64,000 bases of DNA from SAR324 cluster bacterium (lineage in GTDB: Bacteria > SAR324 > NAC60-12), in the NCBI GenBank assembly GCA_015232315.1, contig JADFZZ010000022.1:22505-86504 (forward strand). The letters are read 5' to 3'. Shown here piece after piece: positions 20,984 through 30,555 of this stretch (within the stretch, counting starts at the first letter, position 1; each line of letters opens with the position of its first letter). The translations under genes were made by a program, and so were the position numbers. A model generated the notes under the pieces. It saw only the letters and a list, made by a program, of their open reading frames with translations, was not told where the DNA came from and ran no database searches.

Positions 20984-21994
20984 ATGTCAAAAGCTAATGA
21001 ACTTCTGGAAGCGCATCTTCAATTTGAACTTGAACAGTTTACTGGAAAAAATCTGGTTTCCGGACTCAAGGAAGAACTCTCAGCCGCATACCAGTGGTTG
21101 GGGAAAATCAAGATATCCGATATTTTTTCAGCAGAACAGGTCAAGGAATCGTTGCGGAAAAATGTCATGGATGTTCCTGTTCCTGATGAAGCCCGCGTCT
21201 TTATCAGAAAGTGCGAGGAGAACACTTATGAATATATGAAAGACCACGAAACTCGCTGGGAGGAAGTGCTACCCAAGCGCATGTATGACAAATTCACCGA
21301 GCAGACTGAGATCCGACGTAAACTGAGAAAGGAATTTATCCATGAAATGCTGAATGTTCCCATTTACGCGAGAATGATTTCTGATGTGGTTTATAGCAAT
21401 CTCAAAGAATTCGCCTTGATGGAAAATCCTGTCGCGAAAAAAATTCCGGGGGCCTCCAAACTGCTCAATATGGGGAAAAATTTTATTGGCGACAACCTGT
21501 CAGGACTGGAAGCTTCTTTAGAAAAAAATATCAAACAATTCATTGAAAAACAGATCAATACATCCATTCGACAATCAGAGGATTTTTTAAACCGTGAACT
21601 GGATGGTGAACTCTATCGAAAACTTACCGATGACCTGTGGAAAAATTTTCATAGTTTGAAAATACATAAAGGCATGGAAAAAATTCGACCGGATTTGCTG
21701 GATGAACTGGAACCGGTGATCAAGGAATTCTGGGATAGTTTCAGGGTGACACCCCTATGTTTTGAAGTCGCATCAGGCTGGATTGATGTTTATTTCAAAG
21801 ATTATGGAAACCGCACAATTCAATCATTGCTGACAGATGTTGGTTGGGATGAGGCTCGAGTGCTGGCTGAAGGAACGCATTGGGCTATTCCTGTGCTGGA
21901 AAAAGCTGTGGAGTCCGGTTATGTATCAGAACGTCTACGCCATCGCCTGGAAAAATTTTATAAGTCTAAGGCCGCAAAAGAATTATTGAAATAG
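20984..21994 (+). CDS. Conserved-looking helical protein, unknown function (336 aa)
   Basis: A charged, mostly helical protein without a signal peptide or clear membrane span. Notable segments are RKLRKEFIHEMLNVPIYARMISDVVYSNLKEF (about 122-153), a moderately hydrophobic region around FIGDNLSGLEASLEKNIKQFIEKQI, and SFRVTPLCFEVASGWIDVYFKDYGN. It follows the beta-barrel gene closely with a GGGGAAAG ribosome site, suggesting an operon. I recognise no family and assign no function. Confidence 0.7.
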   Translation: MSKANELLEAHLQFELEQFTGKNLVSGLKEELSAAYQWLGKIKISDIFSAEQVKESLRKNVMDVPVPDEARVFIRKCEENTYEYMKDHETRWEEVLPKRMYDKFTEQTEIRRKLRKEFIHEMLNVPIYARMISDVVYSNLKEFALMENPVAKKIPGASKLLNMGKNFIGDNLSGLEASLEKNIKQFIEKQINTSIRQSEDFLNRELDGELYRKLTDDLWKNFHSLKIHKGMEKIRPDLLDELEPVIKEFWDSFRVTPLCFEVASGWIDVYFKDYGNRTIQSLLTDVGWDEARVLAEGTHWAIPVLEKAVESGYVSERLRHRLEKFYKSKAAKELLK

Positions 21995-22018
21995 GTGGGC
22001 TCAATTTTCAGGGAAAAG

Positions 22019-22038
22019 GGGGACACCGTAGTGTCCCC
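22019..22038 (-). terminator. Terminator hairpin between convergent genes
   Basis: GGGGACAC and GTGTCCCC form a perfect 8-bp stem with a CGTA loop. Read on the minus strand it is followed by CTTTTCCC, so it best fits the 3' end of the PilZ gene at 22053. It also lies 25 bases past the stop of the convergent plus-strand gene and may act in both directions. Confidence 0.75.
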
Positions 22039-22052
22039 GAACATAGGAAAAA

Positions 22053-23066
22053 TCAATAATCATCTGTCAGGAGATCTTCTGACAATTCAATGTCATCGCC
22101 AAAATCCTCCGGTAACTCAAGATCCGCATCCACAGAATCAGCGTCAATGTTTGCGATAGCCTGTCCGAGAGCCAGGTTCCGGAGAACGCTTTGGGCAATT
22201 GCCGACATGTGCACAGGCCGAGTGATAAAGTCCGCGGCACCCGCGTTTAAGGCATCCAGACGATCTTCCAGACTCACCGGTTCTGACAGAAAGATAACGG
22301 GAATACCGGGAAACTTCTGCTGGACTTCCGCCAGAAGTTCAAGCGATGTATTGCCGTCAAGATTCCAGTTGATCAGCAAAATATCCGCTCTGCCAGCTTT
22401 CAGCATGGGCCAGAGGCTGTTTTTGTTTTTCGCGTGTGAAATTTCGAAGCCTGTTCTTTCTCGCAGATAGCGTTCCAAAACATCTTTATGTTGTTCAGGC
22501 AGGTTCATCACACCAATGGCTTTTCCATTAAAACTATGGGGTGTGAGTATCGGCCTGTTCTCATCCCCTTGAGAATAAGATTCCATGATGACAGCATCAC
22601 TTTCTTCATCTTCTTCCAGAGCATCCGCATCAAACATGGAATCATCCACCTCTTCCAGGTCCGGGAGATCAATGCCATCATCCATTTCGAGATCATCTTC
22701 AACAGATTCCTCTTCCTCAGCTTCTTCTTCAGAATAATCAGGGTAAGGCTCACCTGTCACGCCGGAAATATAGTCTCGTAGATCAGCCTGTTCGCTTGAT
22801 TCAAGTTCAAGAAATTCAACAGCAGCCTGATAATACCATTCAATGGGCCAGCACCAGCGTACAACTCCACGAAGTCGTAAATCCGGTTTGAAACCAATAA
22901 CGACTTCATCACCTTCCGAAAGAGAGTTTTCACAATGGAATCTCGTTCCATTTAGTGAAATATCCAGTCCAGTAGCCATGGGATCAGTCCACTCTTCAGC
23001 TTCCACTGTAATTGTTTCTTCAAATAAAACTCTTAAATACTTTCTTCGTTCTGCAGCCATGTCCAC
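22053..23066 (-). CDS. PilZ domain protein with degenerate receiver domain
   Basis: A 337-residue protein. The N-terminal PilZ domain (about 5-105) has both c-di-GMP-binding motifs: RRKYLR at 7-12 and DISLNG at 35-40. An extremely acidic linker spans about 107-170. Residues 180-298 fold-match a response-regulator receiver (DILLINWNLDGNTSLELLAEVQQKFPGIPVIFLS... LDALNAGAADFITRPV), but the phosphoacceptor Asp is Asn (N233), the N-terminal acidic pair is missing and the conserved Lys is Arg (R283). It should therefore be a pseudo-receiver that is not phosphorylated in the usual way. The C-terminal tail is also acidic. It is probably a c-di-GMP-responsive adaptor; its target is not evident from neighbours. 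Confidence 0.85.
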   Translation of the reverse strand: MDMAAERRKYLRVLFEETITVEAEEWTDPMATGLDISLNGTRFHCENSLSEGDEVVIGFKPDLRLRGVVRWCWPIEWYYQAAVEFLELESSEQADLRDYISGVTGEPYPDYSEEEAEEEESVEDDLEMDDGIDLPDLEEVDDSMFDADALEEDEESDAVIMESYSQGDENRPILTPHSFNGKAIGVMNLPEQHKDVLERYLRERTGFEISHAKNKNSLWPMLKAGRADILLINWNLDGNTSLELLAEVQQKFPGIPVIFLSEPVSLEDRLDALNAGAADFITRPVHMSAIAQSVLRNLALGQAIANIDADSVDADLELPEDFGDDIELSEDLLTDDY

Positions 23067-23178
23067 CAGCTCTTCAAAATGTTCAAAAATGAAGGATAAA
23101 GGTAATTCTAGGGTAGCTGTAGCACTATCTAATCAATGAGTAAAGACGTTGATGGATAATTTTTTTAATTCATTATCA

Positions 23179-23312
23179 GGCATCTTTCAAAAAGACTGAA
23201 TTTAGTTTCCAGTTTGCCCTTAACGGTCATACCGGTGCAGGCAGGTATCCAGTCCGTTGCCCAGGAGATGGACTCAACGACAGTAACGTGTCAACTATTT
23301 TTGAAAGGTGCC
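23179..23312. mobile_element. MITE-like element with terminal inverted repeats and flanking duplication
   Basis: The ends GGCATCTTTCAAAAA (23179-23193) and TTTTTGAAAGGTGCC (23298-23312) are inverted copies matching at 14 of 15 positions. They are flanked directly by CATTATCA (23171-23178) and CATTATTA (23313-23320), a 7/8 direct repeat that looks like a target-site duplication. The 134-bp interior has no open frame. It includes a GTCAT.CCGGTGCAGGCAGGTATCCAG stretch like the dispersed GTCATTCC...GGAATCC repeats of many proteobacteria. It sits in the intergenic space just downstream of the DUF2225 gene. Confidence 0.65.
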
Positions 23313-23332
23313 CATTATTAAGGCGAAGGAAG

Positions 23333-24850
23333 TCATTTTTGGGGGGAAAGGCTGTTTTTCCAGGCGGCATAATTGAAATTGTCGCGTTGATCGTAGGCGG
23401 CTTTTATGCGTTCTTTGGCCAGCTTGAAGGCTTTGGTTTCGCCAAGGGTTGGAACCGATTTTCGTGTGCTTTCATAAGTGGCAAAGAAATTCATCATTCT
23501 GCCAAAATCCTGTTTCTGGCCAAAATACAGCTTGATCAGTGAAAGCAGCAGCACGGAGCGGATCATGGATTCCCCCTGAAGATCCGTATAAACAGGTTCC
23601 AGGCGTGTGACGACTTCATGCAGATTCGCTTCTGCCAATTCCTGCTGATCCTGACGTGCGTATAACTCTGCCTGGTTCATCAAAAAACTGACGGCTTTCC
23701 TCACAAAAAAAGAATCCTCCTTGATTTTCGCAATCGCATCGCAAGTTTTTAAGGCAAGACTGTAAGTCTGGATGGCCTCAGGAATGGATCTTTTTTCTGT
23801 ATAAAAATCTTTGGACAAGGCCAGACTTTTCCGAAGCGTTTCAGTTTGTGTCAGCCATTTCTGCTGAATATCAGAGATACTGATCGGGGAGCGGCTGTTT
23901 CCTGCTTTAAAGTAACTGATGTCGTCTGAGGCATAGTAACATTTGGGACAAACGGTAATCTGAAGCAGTGAATAATCACAAAAATCATGCTCATCTGTGG
24001 CTTGAGTATAGACAGGAATGTTGAACAGACTGGACTGAGTGATCATGGCATGAGAGCGCAAGTGCCAGAATACGATGTCATTCTGTCCACAAATATAACA
24101 CGAAACAGCCTTGCCCATCAGTGAATTGTTGCTACAGGTGATGACCTGTTCTTCGTTTGATTGGGCATATTTTTCAGGATAGATCAGTTGCAGAATGCCA
24201 TGTTGCTCATGCACAATTCCCTGAAAAACAGCCCGCACCATATACACCTGTGTGCTGTAAAGATCACTTGGCGCGGCACGTTGTACGGCGATACTGATGG
24301 ATGATTTCACTGGATTGCCCTCCGCATCCAGAACTCGCAATGAAAGTCGGGAATGGGGATTGATGCTTCGATGGTATTTGAAGGTGCATCCTTTAATGTT
24401 AACATCCCATAACAGCACATTTTCTGTGTGATCGCTGAAAATAAGTTCTGCATGAGGTTTGGTGTGTTCCAGATGAAACACGGCAGTGTAAAGAATTTTG
24501 TTGGTCACCGAAACCGGAAATCCCAGCAACCCACCGGTAGTACGAAAGCAGGTGATTTCAGAGGGAGTGATCCGTCCGTCTGAAATTGAAATCCGGACAA
24601 GTTGTTTGAGCATGAAAAACGCTTTCTGGGGTTCTATTGGCATGGGGTCGAGAACAATCGGTTTCATCAGTTTGACCTGCTCCATCAATTCAGCAATTTC
24701 CTGCCGATCGTCCAGAAATCCAATGGCTTCGCTGAGATATTCCATTTCAGATGAGTCCACATGTCCATCTGCACAGATCATGGTGGCGATGGCCTTGGCC
24801 AGCCAGCGTTTTTCGGTTTTAGGCAGAGTTTCCAGATCCAGTTGGCTCAT
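23333..24850 (-). CDS. TerB-like / DUF2225 protein
   Basis: A 505-residue cytoplasmic protein. Residues 10-125 resemble the TerB tellurite-resistance fold (ICADGHVDSSEMEYLSEAI and ISISDGRITPSEI, two Asp-rich helix-turn segments). A middle beta-rich part (about 130-225) may be PilZ-like, but I see no binding motif. Residues 249-310 have the DUF2225 pattern: C251YIC254, SLFNIPVYTQATDEHDFCDYS, then C301PKC304YYA, probably a zinc site. The C-terminal 170 residues are helical and TPR-like (AIQTYSLALKTCDAIAKI, QELAEANLHEVVTRLEPVY). Function is unknown. It lies upstream of the PilZ gene on the same strand, with the MITE-like element between them. Confidence 0.7.
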   Translation of the reverse strand: MSQLDLETLPKTEKRWLAKAIATMICADGHVDSSEMEYLSEAIGFLDDRQEIAELMEQVKLMKPIVLDPMPIEPQKAFFMLKQLVRISISDGRITPSEITCFRTTGGLLGFPVSVTNKILYTAVFHLEHTKPHAELIFSDHTENVLLWDVNIKGCTFKYHRSINPHSRLSLRVLDAEGNPVKSSISIAVQRAAPSDLYSTQVYMVRAVFQGIVHEQHGILQLIYPEKYAQSNEEQVITCSNNSLMGKAVSCYICGQNDIVFWHLRSHAMITQSSLFNIPVYTQATDEHDFCDYSLLQITVCPKCYYASDDISYFKAGNSRSPISISDIQQKWLTQTETLRKSLALSKDFYTEKRSIPEAIQTYSLALKTCDAIAKIKEDSFFVRKAVSFLMNQAELYARQDQQELAEANLHEVVTRLEPVYTDLQGESMIRSVLLLSLIKLYFGQKQDFGRMMNFFATYESTRKSVPTLGETKAFKLAKERIKAAYDQRDNFNYAAWKNSLSPQK

Positions 24851-24989
24851 GGGCTAGTATCTTTCCTGAAAGATATTTATAAACGTTTTTCAGAGCAATT
24901 ATGTAAGAATTGAATTTGAAAATCTTTATATTTGCCTGACACATTGAAAAAGGTTTTGAAAGTCAAAAAAAACACTGGATTGGAGGCCC

Positions 24990-27923
24990 CTAGAATGAAG
25001 TGTTGGTCGAAATATAGCCTTCATATATTCCGCCTTCATCCAACCCTTGTGCAACTCCTGTCCGAATCACTAACGCGTTGGAATATCCCACCAGGAGTTC
25101 AAATGAAATTTCCATGCCTGCGGAGCGATGCGGTTTTTGCGCGTCTTCCGACTGGTTGCCCGCATCGCCATTTTCAGCAAACAATGCGCCATACAGTTGA
25201 TGAATACCAACGGGTGGGGTCATCAGATGTCGTTCCACCCGGGCAATTGGAAATCTCCATTCTGTTGAAAACAGGGTCAGGAAACGCCCTCTCAGATCTG
25301 GCAGACCTTCAGGATAGCCTCTCAACGCATAATCTCTGACTTCAAAAAATGAATTATCGGCACTTCCGCTTCCCTGGCCAATCGCGGTGGATTGCTGATT
25401 TCCTCCAAGTTGAAACGGCCTGGGGTTGTCTGTTCCCCAGCCAAGTGTTGTTCGGAAAGCCCAGACATTGAGTCCGGTAATAGTGATAAATTGTCGCCAG
25501 TCCAGAGTGTAAACCTGACCAGTGTAATCATTGTTCAGTAAATCGCTGTCTTCCGCGATAAGGCTTACATAAGCGCCGTCCGTTTCAGAAACAGAAAGCT
25601 CCCAGATTTGAGTGGAGTGATATTGCAACGCCAATCCCAGAATGGAATCAGCAGGAATATCCGGCAGAGGCAATGTCCCTGAAATGTTGTCAGGTCGAAG
25701 ATCGACCAATTCTTCACGCCAGTCGAGCACGCCAGCCCGTAACAACCATTGACGCTGCATTTTCAGCCAGGGAAAGATCATTTCTGCGCCAAAAGTGGTG
25801 ATTTTACGGAAAATACTGGTTTCTTCAGCGGTTTCCGGTGGTTCTGAAAAATCATCAAAATATCCCCGGTATTCGCGGCTCAAACGAAAAATCAGGGTGG
25901 GATCCCAACGGTCATAGGAATACATGATTGTGCCCCGCGGCCAGTTGTTGGTCACATCATACGCTGCCAGCAGGTTATAGGTGTGCCGGTTCAGTGGATC
26001 TGAAACACTGGTCATTATCCCGGCTTCACCCCGGATAGAATCAAAATTCAGATATGGTGTCCAGAATGTTGGTTTCAGGCCAGGCCATGGAGAATAAGGC
26101 TCTGTCACGCCCTGACTCAAGCCCTTGTCAGCGTCTGCCATTGTGGTTTCATCGTGTAGCTGAAACATCGGCGAAGTTTCTGTTGAAACAGGCAAGGGAA
26201 GACTTTGCAGTGCGATACGGTAAATATTCAGGCCAGTGACAGACATGCCGGCATAATACAATTGATCTCCGGCAGGAAAGGGATAAAACCCGCCACCGGC
26301 AAGATAGGTCAGAGGGGTGATTTGTTGATCCGACAGGTTCAGTTGATAAATGTTGTAACGGCCCCCATAATTTGCGGAAAAAATGACGTTGGTTCCCTCA
26401 CTCGAAAAACGTGGATGCGCTTCAATTTCCAGAGTTTCCAGTAAAGGCGTCCAGGTGTGATTTTGAAGAGAAAACAATTCCAGATTCCAGCGTTTTCCAG
26501 GTTTCCACACCATTGCCACCAGATTTTGGCCATCAGGAGAAAGATCCGGCCATGAAATGATTTCCTGATTTTCTGAGTCCCATAAAGTTTCCAGCACCTC
26601 ACCCTTGAGGTTGAGACGCCGTAAGGCTGTGCCTGCACTGGTCGTATGCACAGCCAGAATGTCATTTTTTTCCGGACCCCAAATGGCAAACAAATAGCGC
26701 CCGCCTTCGGTGATCTGTCGGAGTTCTCCTGTTTCAGGATTGAAATGATAAAGATCACTCCATGTGTTAAGATTCCGCACGAGATCCAACTGGGTCAACA
26801 GAACACCTTGATGAGCGTCAGCGTCAAACCGGGTTTGGTGTGTGACTTCCAGCACCGCTTCAGCTTCCCTGCCCGGTATCTGTCGCATGAGACTGCCCGC
26901 GCTTTTATAATCATTACGGAGATACCACAGACTGCCGTCTTCAGTGACTTGCGGCATGCTGGTCATGTATCCGTCTGAGGTGAGTCGCTCACCTTCCTCA
27001 ATGGTGTGTTGACGAAGTTCCTCCATTTCAGGTTGAAAACGGGCATGAAGCCAGACAGAGAATTCCTCCCACAACTCAGTCATGTCCTTATCCTGAAAGA
27101 CTTGTTCAGCAGTCCAGTTGATTCCGAAGGGGATCCAGTTGTCGCTGTATTCCTCAATCCAGCCACGAATAGAGGGTGTTCCATATCGTTCCTCAAGAAA
27201 CTGATAAAAAAATACGCCGTAAAGATATTGCGTATTTGGAGGCCAGGCCACCAGGCTGTCATTGACCTGGCGGATTGATTTGAAGCCCCCCATCAATTCC
27301 ATTCGCATCAGCATGCGAAAATAGGCACTCTGTCCCCGTCCAACTTTCCGGGACAGGCTGGTTTCCTGGAAGGTGGCCAGGCCCTCCTGCATCCAGACAG
27401 GCTGAAAAACCGCAGGAAATGCGGCAAAAACAAAGGGATCAGCGATGGTTCTTCCAAAAATTTTTCTGATATCCTTTGGAAAACCTGAGGCCTTGTCGAG
27501 ATGGAAAATATGCGTCATTTCATGCTGTATCAGCAGATCGAGCCAGTCATCAAATTCTTCCAGGGTGTTCAGATCATCCGGCGGATGCATGAACAGATAC
27601 ATGGTATTTCGGGGAATGGGGGTTGCCGCACCATTGCTGTAATCCACGCGGTCATTGAGAATCATGTCAATAAAGTCCGGTTGCCAGTTGAACCAGGTAG
27701 CGAGACTGGCATAAATCCGCTCTCCAATCATGGCAGTTTTTTGAGCCAGGTGTTTTTCCCCCTGATGAAAATGAATCCGCAGATGTGTGGTTGTCAGCGT
27801 TTGCCACTCCAGTTCAGGATCATAGGTCAAGGCGCCATGTCCGGTGTGCGGATGAAAACAGATGAGCAATAGCAGTACACAAAGGACTTTGACAGGAGTC
27901 ATGGGAAAAAATCGATCAAACAT
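24990..27923 (-). CDS. Secreted HExxH metallopeptidase fused to beta-propeller and outer-membrane barrel
   Basis: A 977-residue protein with an N-terminal signal peptide (VKVLCVLLLLICFHPHTGHGA). Residues 40-300 form a peptidase MA-like gluzincin domain: H134EMTH138 provides two zinc ligands and the catalytic Glu, and E180 in WMQEGLATFQE is the likely third ligand. Residues about 310-600 contain TolB/PD40-like propeller repeats (PEKNDILAVHTTSAG, SWPDLSPDGQNLVAMVWKPG, HPRFSSEGTNVIFSANYGGRYNIYQL). The C-terminal 330 residues look like a BamA/surface-antigen barrel (NPRPFQLGGNQQ, DYALRGYPEGLPDLRGRFLTLFSTEWRFPI) ending in Phe. The three modules in one chain suggest a peptidase displayed on or tethered to the outer membrane. 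The neighbours give no substrate. Confidence 0.85.
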   Translation of the reverse strand: MFDRFFPMTPVKVLCVLLLLICFHPHTGHGALTYDPELEWQTLTTTHLRIHFHQGEKHLAQKTAMIGERIYASLATWFNWQPDFIDMILNDRVDYSNGAATPIPRNTMYLFMHPPDDLNTLEEFDDWLDLLIQHEMTHIFHLDKASGFPKDIRKIFGRTIADPFVFAAFPAVFQPVWMQEGLATFQETSLSRKVGRGQSAYFRMLMRMELMGGFKSIRQVNDSLVAWPPNTQYLYGVFFYQFLEERYGTPSIRGWIEEYSDNWIPFGINWTAEQVFQDKDMTELWEEFSVWLHARFQPEMEELRQHTIEEGERLTSDGYMTSMPQVTEDGSLWYLRNDYKSAGSLMRQIPGREAEAVLEVTHQTRFDADAHQGVLLTQLDLVRNLNTWSDLYHFNPETGELRQITEGGRYLFAIWGPEKNDILAVHTTSAGTALRRLNLKGEVLETLWDSENQEIISWPDLSPDGQNLVAMVWKPGKRWNLELFSLQNHTWTPLLETLEIEAHPRFSSEGTNVIFSANYGGRYNIYQLNLSDQQITPLTYLAGGGFYPFPAGDQLYYAGMSVTGLNIYRIALQSLPLPVSTETSPMFQLHDETTMADADKGLSQGVTEPYSPWPGLKPTFWTPYLNFDSIRGEAGIMTSVSDPLNRHTYNLLAAYDVTNNWPRGTIMYSYDRWDPTLIFRLSREYRGYFDDFSEPPETAEETSIFRKITTFGAEMIFPWLKMQRQWLLRAGVLDWREELVDLRPDNISGTLPLPDIPADSILGLALQYHSTQIWELSVSETDGAYVSLIAEDSDLLNNDYTGQVYTLDWRQFITITGLNVWAFRTTLGWGTDNPRPFQLGGNQQSTAIGQGSGSADNSFFEVRDYALRGYPEGLPDLRGRFLTLFSTEWRFPIARVERHLMTPPVGIHQLYGALFAENGDAGNQSEDAQKPHRSAGMEISFELLVGYSNALVIRTGVAQGLDEGGIYEGYISTNTSF

Positions 27924-27956
27924 GGTTATCCTGACAGTTGGAAGATGGAATGATTT

Positions 27957-29429
27957 TTAGTGGATTCGATAGGGTTTCATGTATTCGCCTTCAATTTTCA
28001 TACGTCCGGCCGCAGTCAGTTTATCAATGAGATGGTCTGTCGTTTTAAGAACATTGGAACTGCCATGCAGTCGTGGCCGGTCTGTCCCCCATGATTCAAG
28101 AATTTCGGGACGTTTGATGTTCAGTGTGACCAGCGCGGAAAAAAACTTCCGGAGATTTTCACACAGTTTGTAGGGGCCGACATCATCATACAATTCCAAA
28201 GCTTCCACAGATTCGAAAGTGACCTGAAATGGCGTCTGGAGTTCCCTGGGGAAATACAGATGGTCATTCCACAGGAACCGCCGGTCAAGTTTCAGGTTAC
28301 TTTCTTTGATATGCAGGGCATAGGTTCGTGGAGAGATGTTGTTAAAAATCTGGTAATGTTCCAGAAAGGAATCCTTGAAGCAGGTCTTCAGATATTGGTC
28401 GATCATGTCAAAATATTGTCCACCCGGGCGTTCAACCCAGTCAAAGGGATAAATCAATCCATGATTGCGCGGATGCAGTTTCATGCTCAGAAACATCATG
28501 ATTTCTTCCAGCGTTCCAATCCCACCGGGATGCACTCTTCCACGGTGAGCGGCCCGAATGAAGGCTTCCATGCGTTTTTCAATGTCAGGAAACACCACCA
28601 GTCGATCGACCAGTTTATTCGATTTTTCCGCAGACATGATGCCCTGTTCGGTAAAACCGATAAAAAAACGGTTGATTTTCTGTTGCAGTTCATGGAAGGC
28701 CTGCAGGGAACCCTTGAACGGAGCTTTCATGATTCCGGGGCCGCTACCGGTGATGTCTTCAGCGGGTTGTGCCAGGTTTTTATCTTTATGATGCCGGGTG
28801 TTGATCAACGTATAAAAATATCCGATTTTTTCAGCGAAACGGTATTCGTTGAATTCACCGATATAATCAGTCGGCAGGGAGTGACCACCCCATACAAACG
28901 ATACGACAGAACGCTTGCCACGGTCCAGCAGTCCTGTGCGATGAACAAAATCCTTGATCCATTTTGAAACAGTTTCCGGTGAATCATCCGCATTCAGCCT
29001 TCGAGGTTCTTCATTGTCAGGAAGATAAAGCGGCAGAGCCAGATCACGGATGATGGAAGAAAACTGCTGAAACTGGGCCGGCGTCAGGTGTTCACGGTCA
29101 AATAACGCGGTATCCGGAACATTGTGGCAAATGAGAGATAGTTTGATCTTGTTCTTCTTAATGCTTTGTTCAACGTAAAATTGCATCCCCTCAAAATCAT
29201 CCCGAAGTTTTTGCTTGTCGTCTCCGTAATTATGATTCTCAATCACGGAGGCCAGACATTCTTTCAGGATCAGGTTGTCACTGGTGACATTTTTAACGAT
29301 TACCTCAGCAATACCTTGAGTTATCGGCGTACCGAGAATTTTTTCCCTGATAGGGATTTCCAGATGTTTTATGTGGTTCATAGCGACATCAAATAATGGT
29401 TCCCGGTTGTGGTTATTTTTTGAGCTCAT
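27957..29429 (-). CDS. ppnN: Pyrimidine/purine nucleotide 5'-monophosphate nucleosidase (PpnN/YgdH type)
   Basis: A LOG-family nucleosidase that cleaves nucleoside monophosphates to base and ribose 5-phosphate; in E. coli PpnN is activated by (p)ppGpp. It aligns with E. coli PpnN along most of its length: [59 protein letters not shown], the catalytic [10 protein letters not shown] (about 301-310) and [12 protein letters not shown]. With start MSSKNN it is 490 residues and overlaps the end of pfk by 17 bases, implying coupling. A further upstream in-frame ATG (29489) lies inside pfk and is less likely; MNHIKHLE at 29381 is an alternative. Confidence 0.9.
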   Translation of the reverse strand: MSSKNNHNREPLFDVAMNHIKHLEIPIREKILGTPITQGIAEVIVKNVTSDNLILKECLASVIENHNYGDDKQKLRDDFEGMQFYVEQSIKKNKIKLSLICHNVPDTALFDREHLTPAQFQQFSSIIRDLALPLYLPDNEEPRRLNADDSPETVSKWIKDFVHRTGLLDRGKRSVVSFVWGGHSLPTDYIGEFNEYRFAEKIGYFYTLINTRHHKDKNLAQPAEDITGSGPGIMKAPFKGSLQAFHELQQKINRFFIGFTEQGIMSAEKSNKLVDRLVVFPDIEKRMEAFIRAAHRGRVHPGGIGTLEEIMMFLSMKLHPRNHGLIYPFDWVERPGGQYFDMIDQYLKTCFKDSFLEHYQIFNNISPRTYALHIKESNLKLDRRFLWNDHLYFPRELQTPFQVTFESVEALELYDDVGPYKLCENLRKFFSALVTLNIKRPEILESWGTDRPRLHGSSNVLKTTDHLIDKLTAAGRMKIEGEYMKPYRIH

Positions 29430-30555
29430 CGCCCAGACAGGTTCCCAACTTGCGGGCTGTTTCCAGCCATGAATGATCAAGCGGAACAATTTTGCGTTTG
29501 CCGACCACTTCTTCCAGAGGAATCGGTTTGGCCTTGTCGCTTACAGAGGCGACCATGACTCCGTAAACTTCCTTTTCGATCAGTTCAGCGCAGGCTGTGC
29601 CGAGTCTTGACGCAAGCAAACGATCTGCCGCTGACGGGATTCCCCCTCGTTGCACATGACCCAGGATTGAAACACGGGCCTCCAGATGCGTCAGTTCTTC
29701 AAGTTTCTGTGCCAGAAAAATAATGTTGTTTTTATGTTCTGCCTCAATTTTTGCCAATTCTGCGGCCGCATCGCTTTTCTCCGGGTCTTTATCTTTTTCC
29801 TTGGCCGCTTTTTTTCGGGCCTTGGCCGCATTCAGTTTTTCAGCGTAGTCAATCGACATCGCGCCTTCAGCCACGGCAACAATACTGAAGTTTTTTCCGG
29901 CACGACTTCTACGTCGGATCGCGTCAGCAATGAGATCTACGTTATAGGGAATTTCCGGAATGAGAATGACATCCGCGCCTCCGGCGATTCCTGCACCAAG
30001 GGCTAACCAGCCGGCGTTGTGCCCCATCACCTCACAAATGATGATCCGATGATGACTGTGAGCGGTGCTGTGGAGACGGTCGATGGCCTCCGTGGCGATA
30101 CCGAGAGCGGTATCAAAACCAAAAGTGACATCGGTCATGTCCACATCATTATCAATGGTTTTGGGAAGGGTGATCACATTCAAGCCATGTTTCTGGAGAT
30201 GATAAGCGTTTTTCTGGGTACCGCCGCCGCCAAGGCAGACCACCACATCCAGATGAAGCCTTTGATAATTTTCCACAATGGTTTCTGTCATATCCATGAC
30301 TTTATTCCCTACCGGCATTTTGTTGGGTTTATCCCGGCTGGTTCCCAGAATGGTTCCGCCAACAGTCAGGATGCCCGAAAGCTCCTGTTCATCGAGTCTG
30401 ATTTTTCGGTTTTCCACCAATCCGCGAAATCCATCCCGAAATCCGATGATGTGCATGTCATAGAATCCAATTGCAGATTTGCCGATGGCACGAATGGCCG
30501 CATTCAATCCCGGAGTGTCTCCGCCTGATGTTAAAACACCAACATATTTAGTCAT
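29413..30555 (-). CDS. pfkA: 6-phosphofructokinase (group III type, probably ATP-dependent)
   Basis: Phosphorylates fructose 6-phosphate in glycolysis. Family motifs: [15 protein letters not shown] (9-23), LGGGGTQKN (108-116), PKTIDND (131-137), MGHNAGWLA, and [16 protein letters not shown]. At the positions that separate donor specificity, the residue equivalent to E. coli G104 is Gly while position 124 is Lys. This G/K combination is known from the ATP-dependent members of the PPi-PFK-like clade, so ATP use is inferred. The Asp of the usual GGDG motif is Gly. An insertion of about 35 residues rich in Lys, Ala and Glu at 240-275 is unusual. It is transcribed with ppnN. Confidence 0.9.
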   Translation of the reverse strand: MTKYVGVLTSGGDTPGLNAAIRAIGKSAIGFYDMHIIGFRDGFRGLVENRKIRLDEQELSGILTVGGTILGTSRDKPNKMPVGNKVMDMTETIVENYQRLHLDVVVCLGGGGTQKNAYHLQKHGLNVITLPKTIDNDVDMTDVTFGFDTALGIATEAIDRLHSTAHSHHRIIICEVMGHNAGWLALGAGIAGGADVILIPEIPYNVDLIADAIRRRSRAGKNFSIVAVAEGAMSIDYAEKLNAAKARKKAAKEKDKDPEKSDAAAELAKIEAEHKNNIIFLAQKLEELTHLEARVSILGHVQRGGIPSAADRLLASRLGTACAELIEKEVYGVMVASVSDKAKPIPLEEVVGKRKIVPLDHSWLETARKLGTCLGDELKK

